In this document: positions 20,701 to 31,914 of the stretch, piece after piece | Position numbering within the stretch: the first letter of the stretch is position 1 | How the letters are laid out: every line of letters starts with the position of its first letter | Assembly: GCA_001414485.1 (NCBI GenBank) | Contig: LLEY01000022.1 | Span: 806,001 to 870,000, forward strand | DNA: 64,000 nt | Direction of reading: 5' to 3' | Source of the DNA: Calycina herbarum | Lineage: Eukaryota; Ascomycota; Leotiomycetes; Helotiales; Pezizellaceae | Translations under genes and position numbers: made by a program | The notes under the pieces: model-generated | Databases searched by the model: none | Seen by the model: only the letters and a program-made list of their open reading frames with translations | Told to the model about the DNA's origin: nothing

Positions 20701-22864
20701 ATGGTGCAATTGACGGGGGATGTACTGGCCTTGATCTGCGAAGAGCTGGGGAATCGACAGGATTTCGGGACTTTGTTTAATTGTTCATTGGCATGCAAAT
20801 CTTTCGTGTATCCTGCTCTTGGCTGGCTGTACAAGTAAGTTGAAGAGCTTTGATACGTTGAGCCGTTGATTAACAAGCAACAGGATCCAACACGACTCCC
20901 CCATAACCAAAGACAACGATGCCGACTTTTCGAAATTTCCGAACCTCCCACCAATAGCACGCGCGGCTTTCCGAGGCCGTATCATGAGGAAATGGGCTCT
21001 GCTCTGGAAGTCGATCGTTCGAAGCACTCTCGGCGCTACCTTCCTGCCATATGCACTTTACATTAAGATGCTCGACCTCCGGAATTTACTCGAACTTCTA
21101 CAAGACTTTTGCTTCAGGGAATTCGGCTTCGAGTCCTTTTTTGCAGATGAGATGGCACAATTTCTTGTGAAGCAAGATATACCTCCACCCAGCAAGATAG
21201 CGAAGAAGACGAGAAGTGGCAAAAAGGCAGCATATGCCCAGGCAGACCTACCTCTGATCCTTGATGCGGTAGGCGAATCCATTACCAGTTTTGTTTATGA
21301 GTCAGCAGTGAAGGATGGATTTGAGGCCGCTCTTGAGGAAATTGCAGGTGATATTAGCGCAGTTGCATTGTCAAGGTAGGTTCTTTTTATTTCAGAAGCC
21401 ATGGAGGAATCTGATCGATCAGGAGCTGGTCTGGTAAACAAGCTCGCGGTGGACATTACACGCGGCAGTAAGAACAATCCGTTGTTCTACCTCTCTAGGA
21501 GAATCCAAGGCGTTAACCTAGATAGTTTGGGACAATTGACGTTGATTGTTCCAACTATCTGGGTCAATAGTCCTAAATTGAAGTAATTAGGATAATTTAC
21601 TTGAATTACCCTATAGAGTTGGAACAACGAGGGCTGGGTAGGCAGGTGCGAACCTGAAGTATTTACTGCCCCTTTTGATGTCCATCGCGAGACAGTTTAT
21701 CCCATCGTTTTCGAGAAATATTTGAAGCATAAATATTTGGTAAGGAAGTAAGCTGACATTAATATCAGATGGACGGGACGATTATCCAAACTGAAGAGTA
21801 TCACGCTTTGGGACGGACGCGCGTTGGATGGAACCGTAGCTATGTCTATCGCCAGCAAGTGCTTTGGTTTCAACGACTTGTCCTTTTTTTCCTACAATCC
21901 TACGGATGGTGGCGATTCTAACCTTGCATCATTCTTTTCTTCTCTGAGAGAAAATAGCCTTAAATCTTTCGAAGCCTTGGATGCAAAGAAGATTGGTCCC
22001 AAATCGATGTTGGCTTTGAACCACCACTCAGCGTCCTTGAGGTCTTTGAAACTGGATGGATTGGAGCCACAAGGTCTGAAGAATCTCAATCTTCTAAAGG
22101 GCTGTGACAAGCTTGAGGGAATCGACATTCGATATGCCAAAGCCACAGATGACGTAGATCTCGAGGCTACTGAAAACGATGTTTTTCTGGAGGTTGTCGA
22201 ATGGTTGGGAAAGTGCGTCAACCTCCGCGATATACATTTTGTGTTGCTCAATGGCCCCGCAATACTCACTCACGTGTGCATGGCGAATGATCTCCAATTG
22301 CGAAGTATCACGGTGAATGACTATCTCCTTATCAACAATCAAGACTTTCACAAGGCACTCTCGCACCAAACATCTCTAGAAGCACTCAATTTGACTGCGG
22401 AGTCGGAAGAAGCATTTGGAGATGACATTGAGATTCTGGTCTCGTCAATCTGCCAGTTGAATAAACTCAAAGTCTTACGACTCGTCTCTACCTCGGACTT
22501 TTTTACCTCTCGTCACATTGCAAAAATAGCATCTCACCTGCCCAATCTCGAGAGCTTCTGGTTCGGCGGCTACGACCTGAGTGACCAAATCTGGGATGCG
22601 ATGGCTGGTCTACCACGCCTCAAGAGCCTGTACACTTTTGGGCTGTCATCTTTCACCACTGAGGGAATCCTCAAATTTATCGACACATTGAAGCCCACCA
22701 ATCAAGGATTTGTACTGGCTATCATGTTCCAACGCCCACAAAACGCCTTGAGTGAAGATGACAAACTACGCATCCAGAGGAGCTTCACTGCGATGGGAGG
22801 AGAGAGGTTTGATTTTGTGCTCTACAGAAATGAGGATACAGATGAATCTGACCTGTCTGATTGA
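20701..22864 (+). CDS. F-box protein with leucine-rich C-terminal region
   Basis: Exons 20701..20834, 20884..21375 and 21769..22864 give 573 aa. An F-box-like helix opens the protein (VLALICEELGNRQDFGTLFN, then CSLACKSFVYPALGWLY). The C-terminal half has irregular Leu-rich repeats (LRSLKLDGLEPQGLKNL, KLKVLRLVSTSDFF, LPNLESFWFGGYDL, LPRLKSLYTFGL). This is the layout of an SCF substrate adaptor, and SKP1 is encoded at the far end of this window, though the specific substrate is unknown. The 393-bp second intron is unusually long for this window and contains a copy of repeat R1 (21559-21686). An open frame at 21401-21586 inside that intron cannot be joined in frame to either neighbour. Confidence 0.8.
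21559..21686 (+). repeat. Dispersed repeat R1, copy in an F-box gene intron
   Basis: Begins near CTGGGTCAATAGTCC and runs through GAATTACCCTATAGAGTTGG and GGCAGGTGCGAACCTG to CCCCTTTTGATGTCCATC. It matches 8009-8120 (inverted) and 7400-7446. It lies wholly inside the intron 21376..21768. Confidence 0.75.
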
Positions 22865-25800
22865 GGAACTTGCAATGCGTTGGGTGGTCTACGTGCGGGT
22901 ATTGGTTGGCGTTTTGGTATCAAAATTGTACGTTGGGATATACAGATTGCTTTAGCGCAGGAGCTTTTGAAGATGGAGTTTACGGGGCGGCTTTTGCCAC
23001 TGTTTCTTGCGGGAGCTTACTAGCGTAAGGATGACCGTCTGGTCTGCATGCCACGAGATTTGGGTCGTCTGCTCTTGCTTTGGTTGGACAAGATTGTATT
23101 TTGCACACCCTCTGCACCCATTAAGATGCTTAATTAGGTAAAGAGATGTAGCATTTACACTCTTGGGTCATTTCAAATAGAAAATGGCTGATCAAGTTTA
23201 CCACCAGAAGTGCGTTGCTCTTCTCTTCATTGGTGAAATTTCAACAGGCTCGGGGAAACACCACATTGCAAGTTCCCTCTATCTTTTGTACGAGGTATTC
23301 TCCAGAATCTCTCTGGCGACCCTTTTACTTCAACTGTCTCAGGTAATCGCAGCAAGAAGGTTTAGGAGACCGAAATAGCAATTTTTCCAACCATTTTGGC
23401 ATATGATTATCGTAGCGGGTGCATGTTTTGCTTTATTTCCTCCAGAAAGTGTTAAAGCTCTTTCTGGTTAGTTTTCTTCTTTACAAAATCATTGTTTTGT
23501 TGTGGATTATTGAAGTACAGATAAACCTCAGAATATAAGAATGGAAAGGGAAATTGTTGAGGTCGAGGATATAGTACAGTTTTTGAACTGTATCCCAGTA
23601 AGTGACAGGCTGATACTTCAAGAATGAGAATGAGTACCCACGGCCAAGACAACATAACCCAGCGTGACCTGATGCGTTTTATTCAACGTGTTTTGCTGTC
23701 GAGATATTTGATCTAGGTTTTGGGTAAAGTTTGAGCTACACTTCCATCAGAAGTTCGGCCCAATAAACCTCCAAAGTCCGAAAAAAAAAAGTGTCATGCT
23801 ATTCATCACAAGCTGCAATTTTGAGATCACGACAACCAACATTTCCACTCTGGCGCGTTGTGATGTGATAGGGTTGAACAATATGGATTTTTCAACCTAT
23901 TTATAAGGTGTATTGTTACAATTTCGTCAATGACAGCCCTCGCACCCATACTCCGCTTGTTAAATGCTTGGGTAATGGTAACTCTTCAATTAAAGCAACG
24001 GCAGCATAAGTTTATGCATATTTTCAATAAAAGTGAGCCACGAGTTTGGAACGAGCCCAAAGTTATCCCTCTTGTTTCGAGTGGAACTTTCGTCCGAAGC
24101 GGTAGAGGTTGGTTGAGCTGGAAGTGAGGTTTTTGCAATCAATATTTTTTGATAATGACGAGCCAGTGTGTAAAGTGTGGATTTCTGGTCTCTTGAAAAG
24201 GTTACAGAAAAGAGGTTTCTAAATTTTGGTAGAAGTAACGATCCTTATTTTCTGTATTTTTAAGAAGCTATTGTACTAGAAGTCTCGAAACAAGTAACTT
24301 GATTATTCTAGAAGACTTTGGACAATGGAGAGTAACGAGAACTCATTATCCTAAACCGTTCGCACAATTGATTTGTGCGGTTGTTTGAGATTGTTTAGCT
24401 TAATGGCGTCTTACATACGATAACTTGTTCTCTCACAAATTTATAAACTGAAAGAGACGTTATTTCTAACCCCTCTACCAAACCTCTAGGTCGCTGGTTC
24501 TGTTGAATTTGAAATTCTATTATAGTCGAGTGAGTGCTCTCCTCTAAACTTTAGGTGACATGTAGCTGCAAGTTTCGCAAGAATTCTGGTCAAAATCTTG
24601 CAGCTCAAATGTATAGGAGAAACGTATGCAGAAGAAGATGCGGAAATAGTACGTAAGAGGACAGAGCTGAGTGCTCATGAACTTCAAGTTTTTAGGTGAT
24701 GGGATAACAGTGCTGCGAAACTTTGACAAAGGTATTAGAGTCATGATTAAATTGATAAATTTAGGATTACTCCTCATATTGGTGGCCAGTACCATGGACT
24801 TATAAGTACTCCAGGGCGGCTTTCACAAGTGGTACTCAGCTTGACCTTACCTGCTAGCGCCTTTTCTCAAAAATCTATAGACCAAGACGGCGGAAACCCA
24901 CAAGATATGCGTGGGGTAAGCTCTCAAATACTTGCTAATTTTAGTATGAGCTTCGCCTCATTGATTAAGCAATGAGTTTTGTCAGGTAATTCTCGTTCGA
25001 GGGAAATTGCTGCCGAAAATCTCTTCACTGTTGAATGATATAAATTGAAAGTGAAAATAACTTTCTCCCATCTAATGGGAGCAAAATATTATATTTGCGG
25101 AGCACTCTGAGGTCAACGCGGATTTCTCCTTGATGCTTTCATGAGCCAGTCATTTGGTATTGTAGAAGATGGGACCCTGTTGAAGAAGAAGAATTTATTT
25201 GAGGAGAGGAGTTTATATACTTCTTCGTCCTTCCTTCCTCGCTCCACGCTCCCCCATGGAAGGGAATTTTGAGTTAAAGAAGATTCAGGAAATAGCGGAT
25301 GAGAGAGCATAGTCGGGTTCTAAAAGAAAAGTTATCGTTTATAAAGATCTTCGGGAAAACGTAGAATGATACACAACTTGGGCTTACCTGCTAGCGCGCT
25401 TTCACAAGTATCCACGAGCGAGACTGCGTTGAGATGTCTATACAATGAGGAACGAGAGCTTGCAAGAAACAGGACAGGCCTTGATTTGGAAGTGCCTTCG
25501 TGTTCTCTTTTTGGTGCGGTTACTGAGTATATACATGAACCTTGCTGTCGAAGTTTTCGTCACCGTCGAATAGAAAGAATAGAGTTCAAGCAACTTCAAA
25601 ATTAATTCTTGTAAATTGAAGTTACTGAGAATGCCTCGGGGAAACCAAGCTAGATTGTTTGTTGATGGTTCCGAAATTTTGGAAGCTACCGAGCCCAGAA
25701 ATGTTAAGGACTTGGAGGCCTGGCACTGGTGATTGTGGGAGAGAATTCTGCTGGGCAAAGGAAGGGCTTATATGCCTTTGTCGACCAAGGAGTTTCTTTC

Positions 25801-27449
25801 CTCCCTGTTCGCAGTCCAAAAAGTAGACTCATGGAGTAAAGTGAACGTGGGAAGGGGAGTGAACATCTCTGGTGTAAAAGAGTAAATGAAAAATGAGTTG
25901 ATATAACTAACAGGAAACCAATCCCCCTCGACACATGCGATTATAGCACTGTGACTATTGTTTCGCCCGATTTTATCTCCCAGGTTACAGGTAGGTGCCT
26001 CTACCATTCGCGAGAATTCTAGTTCAATGATAGCGATTCACGAAGAAGCCACAACTATCGAAGTTATGCATACGTAGGTAGAAGGATGTTCAGGAAATAA
26101 ACTGGACGGTAGGGTGTTTGAACTTTAAGCTGTTAAGTATTTGGAGAATAGTGTCGAGAAACTGTACTTCGAGAGAAGATTCCGGGAATGTTGCTCAGTC
26201 AATTAACAATGAATTGTAGATATCCGTAAAAGAACAGCCTAAAACTTTGGTTCAAGGAGTATAGCGTCACCAAGATCGACCAATCAAAACGAGTTGCAGC
26301 AGGAGGATGATGAGTGGATCGAGAACTGGCGACTGCCTGGAACAGTGCATACTACCAACTTTCATTTTCCCGTTCAAGAAGTCTTGCTCCCGAAACTTTC
26401 TTTACTGTCGAAACAAACGAGTTGAATAAAAGGAATAGCAATTCTTGCTAGGTGCTATTACTTTAAATTTTACGTGCACAGAGATGGGAAATCCAAAAGT
26501 AGATTCTCTCCGATGCGCTTTGTAAATTGGCCCAGTCACAAAATGAGGCGGAGCGAAACGAAGCGACGGTGCATGGGAATAATTTGGTTGCGTAGAGGTC
26601 CCGAGGCCTTTATACACTTGTTCGTCCTTCCTTCCTCGCTCATCGTCATCTAACTCCAAGAATAAAAAATACCTCACCCCCACCCAAAGAAAAAAAAACA
26701 AGTTCTCAAAAACCCGCCCCTGCAAAAAAAAGTACATCACCACACCGACAACCCTCCCCTCAACCTATCAATCTACCGCAAAGAAAATATGTGCATATGT
26801 CACACAAACCCAACCCCAATCAACAACACACGAGCTGATGTCACAATGGCAAGCAACAAGGAAAAAGGATAAATACCACCCTAACCGCAGGGCACCCCTC
26901 AAGCGCATCGTATCATCGAATCGCATGCACATCAAACACCTGCCCTATCACCAAACAACCCTTGATCCCGTTAGAACCCTGATCCCGACCCGATCCCTAC
27001 CCTTAAAAGCTGTGTAACACGAGTGTGGAAATTCTTCGTGCTTCGCTCGCTGCCTCGCTCAAACGGCTATTATCAAGAAAATGTGCAAGGAACTAAGCCT
27101 AGAAAGGCAAGCATGTGTCTACCGGCTATTTACAAACAAAAAAATGGGGAGGAATGTCGCACAGGCAAGTACCGAATGAAGAAAAGTTTACTGTATGCAC
27201 GCATGTAAGATTCCTTCTCCATACCATTGATCAACCAGGTACACCGTCGTGCTTTAACACCGAGTACCTTCCAGGGACAGCAGAAGTCTGTTGGAGAAAT
27301 TGTTGGTGGCGAATATGTCATGCAGGTATGCTGGGTTGGTATCGCTGTCACCCACAAAAGTCCGAATCGCTCGCTCGCTCGCATTTGTATAAATAATCAT
27401 CCCGTCGTGTTTTTGTAGGGTGATGGTAAACGTAATAATTGAAGGTCTT
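22865..27449. other. 4.6-kb gene-poor region with diverged duplications
   Basis: No gene is supported on either strand; ORFs are short and without domains. Related blocks occur at 24847-25260, 25384-25800 and 26560-26650 (see findings). A hairpin (CGCACAA/TTGTGCG, 24361-24379) is present. Confidence 0.5.
24847..26650. repeat. Diverged duplicated module, two to three copies
   Basis: TTACCTGCTAGCGC(G)CTTT occurs near 24847 and 25384. About 365-385 bp later a TATA-like plus CTTCC block follows (TATATACTTCTTCGTCC near 25213, TATATGCCTTTGTCGACC near 25767). A third such block is at about 26610 (TATACACTTGTTCGTCCTTC). No coding content is shared. Confidence 0.45.
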
Positions 27450-29283
27450 TCAAGTGTCCTTCCAAACATCTCTGTAGCGAGCCCACTGCTCGAATCCTAT
27501 TGGTGGAATTAGTTTAGGGGAAGCTACATATCGTTTGAGGATTGGTGCACGAACCTAATTCTTGTAGGGTATCAAGACCACTTGACACTCCATCGAGGAA
27601 CATCCTTCTCATTCCGTATGCTTGTAGATTCTTGACGCAAGCATCCAGTAAACCCTTCAAAACTGCTTCGCCTTGTGAGGCTAAGGGAGCTTATGGTTAG
27701 CAATGAAGTACGCGAATGAGAAAGGAATGAACTTACGACCAATACAAATACATGTAACTCCCCCAACATCATCACCAATCCGACTTGCCCACGGTAAGTT
27801 CGACGAAATCGGACTGCCTTCTCCACTATATGTGAGTGCCGTGGCAACCACATTACCATCTTCAACTGCAATGATGATATCTTTGACGTTCGGACCATTC
27901 ATGAGAGCTGAATATTGGTCAAACCATCCCATATTGCCTTGTTTCGCCGAAGTAATCTCAACCATCTCGATAACTTTTCTCATATCTTCCTGGGAGCATA
28001 ATTTAAACTCGGGTTTCGAAGGAGAGGTCGCGGTATATCTCCATTTCGCCATATCCAATATCAAATCATATATAATCAACCCTTGTCCCGGGACTTCCTT
28101 GTTCAGCAGCCATGATCTGCGTCGAAACCATTCCTCGTTGAACTGGATATCGAGGGGTGGACCATAAAGAAGTCTCGGGAAGGTACTTCCAAATTGTAAA
28201 CGTATTACACCTCTTGTTCTTTTGAGCTGGCTGACTGCGTGACTGTGCAAGCTCAAACCAATTCCAAGTTTGCGATGTGTGGATCGAACGAGGAGTACTG
28301 CTAAAGACGCGATCAGTTTCTCTCCTTCCTTGTCAACATATGCAAGGTATGTTGCGCAAAATCCCAGTATTATTCCAGTGCTCATGTCACGAACAACGTA
28401 ATGTTTTGCGTATCCGGGACGACGGAGAAGCGAGGCCAGGGTTGCTTGGTCGAGGAAGAACCGCCCATTGATATTCTGGTTCCATAATTCTAGCACGCTC
28501 GATATATCTCTTGTTTCTATCCACTGTTCTACCGTCCATACACGAGGGCTCTTTGGGTCTAAACTGTCAGGGTTCAGTTGTTGATGCTCTACTCGAGAAG
28601 ATGTCTCTCCGAAAATCAACGCTGCAGTTAACTCCAAGGCCGGGGGAGAGTATCCAGCAGTCTGAATCACAGTGGGAAATGGAACGGCCAGGTTTTCGTC
28701 GATTGGAGTACAGCATACGACAATAATACAAGGTTTATTGTCACTAACAGCGAAAGTAATTTCTGCAAACTCGAGGGGAACCTGCTGGCCGGGTCGGAGT
28801 GCAAAACATAATATAATAACTTGGCCCCTTTTGATGAATCCGAGGTGAGTTGAAGTAATCCCATTCCTAGGGGTATAGAGTTAGTAGATTTCGCATTTTC
28901 ATTCCCCGGATTCTCACCTCTGGGTATATGGCACTTGTCGGATTTTTGCGTGCCGCTTAGCCAGTGATCGACCAAGAGGTTCAAAAGGATCGCTTAAATC
29001 GTTTGGATCTTGACTGATAGGAATAACCACGGGGGTAAGAAGAATGATAACATCTGTTTCTCGCAGTGTTTTGATGTGTGGAAGCCAATCATTTGCATCT
29101 CGTAACACCACAGCCAAACTTCCGCTGGCGTTGGGACGTCCTGTTTGGGAAGGGCGTATTTCTGGGCCGTTGTCGACGTCCCTGACAATGTTAGAATTTT
29201 AGCATTGTATTTTTTGAAAGGCGATCTTACATGTCGTCATCGTCTTCCGAACTCGCTGACTGTTGGGCGTGGGAAGAGGCCAT
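27450..29283 (-). CDS. GNAT acetyltransferase-domain protein related to C-terminal half of fungal GH3 N-acetylglucosaminidases
   Basis: Minus-strand exons: 29231..29283, 28918..29181, 27737..28866, 27555..27680, 27450..27496, giving 539 aa. After a short acidic N-terminus (SSEDDDDMDVDNGPE) the protein follows the C-terminal half of a fungal family in which a GH3 domain is fused to a GNAT domain. Matching stretches are DANDWLPHIKTL, DPNDLSDPFEPLGRSLAKRH, GITSTHLGFIKRGQVIIL, FPTVIQTAGYSPPALELTA and ATLASLLRRPGYAKHYVVRD. Two GNAT halves are then visible (VRSTHRKLGIGLSLHSHAVS and, after intron 3, GPSQGEAVLKGLLDA). The GH3 catalytic domain expected upstream is not encoded before the ATG or in the 2.6 kb beyond it. 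Substrate unknown. Confidence 0.8.
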
Positions 29284-31914
29284 GTTTTCATCTAGGTGGA
29301 AACCTGTTTTAGTGGGGTTTTTCCTCAAGTGACCATGTGGAAACGGGAACTTGGTACCTACAGATATGTGACGCTAAGTACTTTCCAGAATGATAGTGCT
29401 TGCTAGGGGCATATTCTTCGAATCAAACTTAGTTCATAGACGGTGGGAGGTTCTAGCACTGATAAGGGCGGATTGACGAGCAGATTCGATTGTCTGCCAG
29501 TAAAAACAAAACCCCCATATAATCACGGAGCTAATACTCCTAGGGTAAGGTGGGCGCCACCAGAAGTTTTCTGGATATGAAAAGCAAAAGATCCGAACCT
29601 TACTATTTCACCCAAGGATTCCAACGGCTTCTCCTTGTAGTATTTCTTTGACAGGCCCGTGGAGTGATAGTTGAGGATTTCGAGACTGCCTCAGTCTGTG
29701 GCGGCGAAGTATCTTTTAAAAGAGCCTGAAATTAGCTTGCAACCCCGGTAAAGCACTCGACTAAGATTGACAAGAGCCCACACACAGTGTCACGTCAATC
29801 TACGCCTGTGTAACTGAACAATGTGGAGCAATGTCAAGACGCTGTTCTGCAAGCCCGGGGGCCTTGAAAGACTCACCTCCAGCCAATAAGTGGGCAGTTT
29901 TAGTTGACCTTGATTTCTAACGGTCGTCTTGGGCAACCACGGCAGCGGAAGCCGCGCCTTAGCGAGTAAAGTGTTGATTTTTCGGGAGGGAGACCGAATG
30001 TAGCGCCATCACAAGCACGAGGCGAAGGAAGACATGGGCAGGGTGAAGATTGAGGGTGGTTATGGATGTACCTATGTATCGAGATATCAATTCGTTGTGG
30101 GCGAGGAAGCGACGACGGGGGGGCAGGTGGTTCGAGCGTAACTAGGTACCTTAGTCCCGCTCGCTGAAGGAAGCGGGGGAGGGGGGCTGGAGACGGAAGG
30201 TGTAAGGGAGGAAATGTTGCGCTGGCACGCTGAAAAGATTCGATATTTCTACCATTCGGGCTCTCGGAGGCCTGCTAGGAGGCCTAGAGGAACGGCTAAG
30301 GCTGGAAAACTGCCTCGCCCTCGCTACGTCGCACAACCTGGAATCTGACGATGTGCGCCCAACGACCCAACAACCCAAGTACTTCCACCCCCGGGAAGAC
30401 GCTCCAGGTGGGATGAAGCGCATCATATGAAGGGCGGGAGAGGAGAGGGGTCTTGCCGAAGGGTGTGAGTGCTGTGCTGCCGGCGTGTAAAAGAAGACTT
30501 GACTTGGAACCCTGGAAGAACATACGTCAGCACCACCGTAGGAATTGCTACCTACCGCTGTGCAAGCTGTGCAAGTAGAGTACAGGACATCGGTTCTGAA
30601 CCGCCCCAATCCGTTCAGCGTCCCAACGCCGGCCTTGTGTCTGTCTTCCCAACCCAGGATACAGAGGTACAGCACAGTTACAATACAATACAGTACTTAC
30701 TGTACCTGTACGAGTACTCGCGGGTAGGAAAAGGACACCATACCAGACCACTCACCTCACCCGGACGCAACAGGCAATCTGGGTGAAGGGAACGATGCCG
30801 CAGAAACCCTCGTCACTGGCTTTGTAAAGCGAGAGACCTTTCGGCGGCCAACTCCCCCACCTTCTTGTGCAACAATACGCATCTTGATCCGCGAGTCAGA
30901 CGCTGCTGCCACACTTTGTCTGTTGATACATGAACTGGCGTGATGCTGATTGTGATTGACCACTGGGGTGTTCGCATCGCATCGCCACATCGTCGAGGGG
31001 CGCTATCTCTTGCAGCAGCCTGAACTGATGGAGTTTCGTTTGAGAATGAGAGTAGACGAGCAGTGCATTTCTCCTGTGATTTCCCTCTCTTGCCCCCTTG
31101 ATTCCAATTGTTGACCCCAGTGAGCTGGATATCGTCTTCACCACCACGCTGGAGACATCAATTGGGAGGGCGACCAGAGCTCGAGGGATCGGAGGCGGTT
31201 CAATAGTTCCTGCTACACCCCTGAAGATAGTTTGCTGACCGTCCTCTCTGATGTCTGAAAATCTGTGGATCCTCACCCTCATCTTCGCGCCGGTTAAATC
31301 TTCCAACGACGTTAGAATTGACCTTCGCATCGGCATGCATGCAGTAGGTGTCCAGGTTCTGCGAACCTGCTGCGGAAAGGGAACACCAAGAAAGTTCGGT
31401 GACACGAGGGCTTGATTCGAACCAGGAGCATCTCGCATCTCCATGATTTGTTCGCTCGTAGGTAAATACCGCGCCGTGAAACCACAATTGGCCCTTGAAG
31501 TTACTTGCTTCGTGGAAAAGGAAGTCGAGACGAATTCCTACCAACTGTAATCTCGACATCGTGTGATGACACGTCTATTGCTCGAGAAGGAAGAAGGAAG
31601 AGCAAAGGAATGGATATATAAAAGCGAAGGGAATATGATGATGCCTCCGGGCACTCCGACAGAGAAAAAGAGGAAATAGATGGAGGCAACGTTGAGGTTG
31701 ACCGTCAGACAGTCCAGACAGCGGAGGTTGTTGGTCTCCCGAGAAGAAGCGAGTTGTGTTTGCTACTGACCCTTGTCTGAGTAAGGAGTGGGAGGGAGGT
31801 TCCAGCGTTACACAAACCTCCCGGAGCAGGCCCATCCACCACAAATGCTTCGGGGAAAACAGTCAGCAACCTAATTTGATCTTCTTCGCGCGTGATATTT
31901 TTCCACCCTGAGCC
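29284..31914. other. 2.6-kb divergent intergenic region
   Basis: More GC-rich than most gaps here. Several overlapping ORFs on both strands (for example 30151-30675 and 30896-31444, minus) show no domain or plausible start. A TGTAC/GTACA-rich palindromic stretch lies near 30665-30720. It may be a long regulatory or 5' leader region. Confidence 0.45.

Noticed and set aside
21401..21586. Open frame in the F-box gene intron
   Set aside because: Cannot be joined in frame to either flanking exon with usable splice sites; its end runs into repeat R1.
30151..30675. 174-codon minus ORF
   Set aside because: Open mainly because of base composition; overlapped by other ORFs on both strands and without domain or start context.
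31411..31490. GGTTCGAATC-like B box suggesting a tRNA on the minus strand
   Set aside because: No matching T-stem or acceptor-stem pairing and no A box at the right distance.
30896..31559. Minus-strand ORFs of 182 and 119 codons
   Set aside because: No recognisable domain, composition like translated non-coding GC-rich DNA, overlapping open frames, no splice structure.
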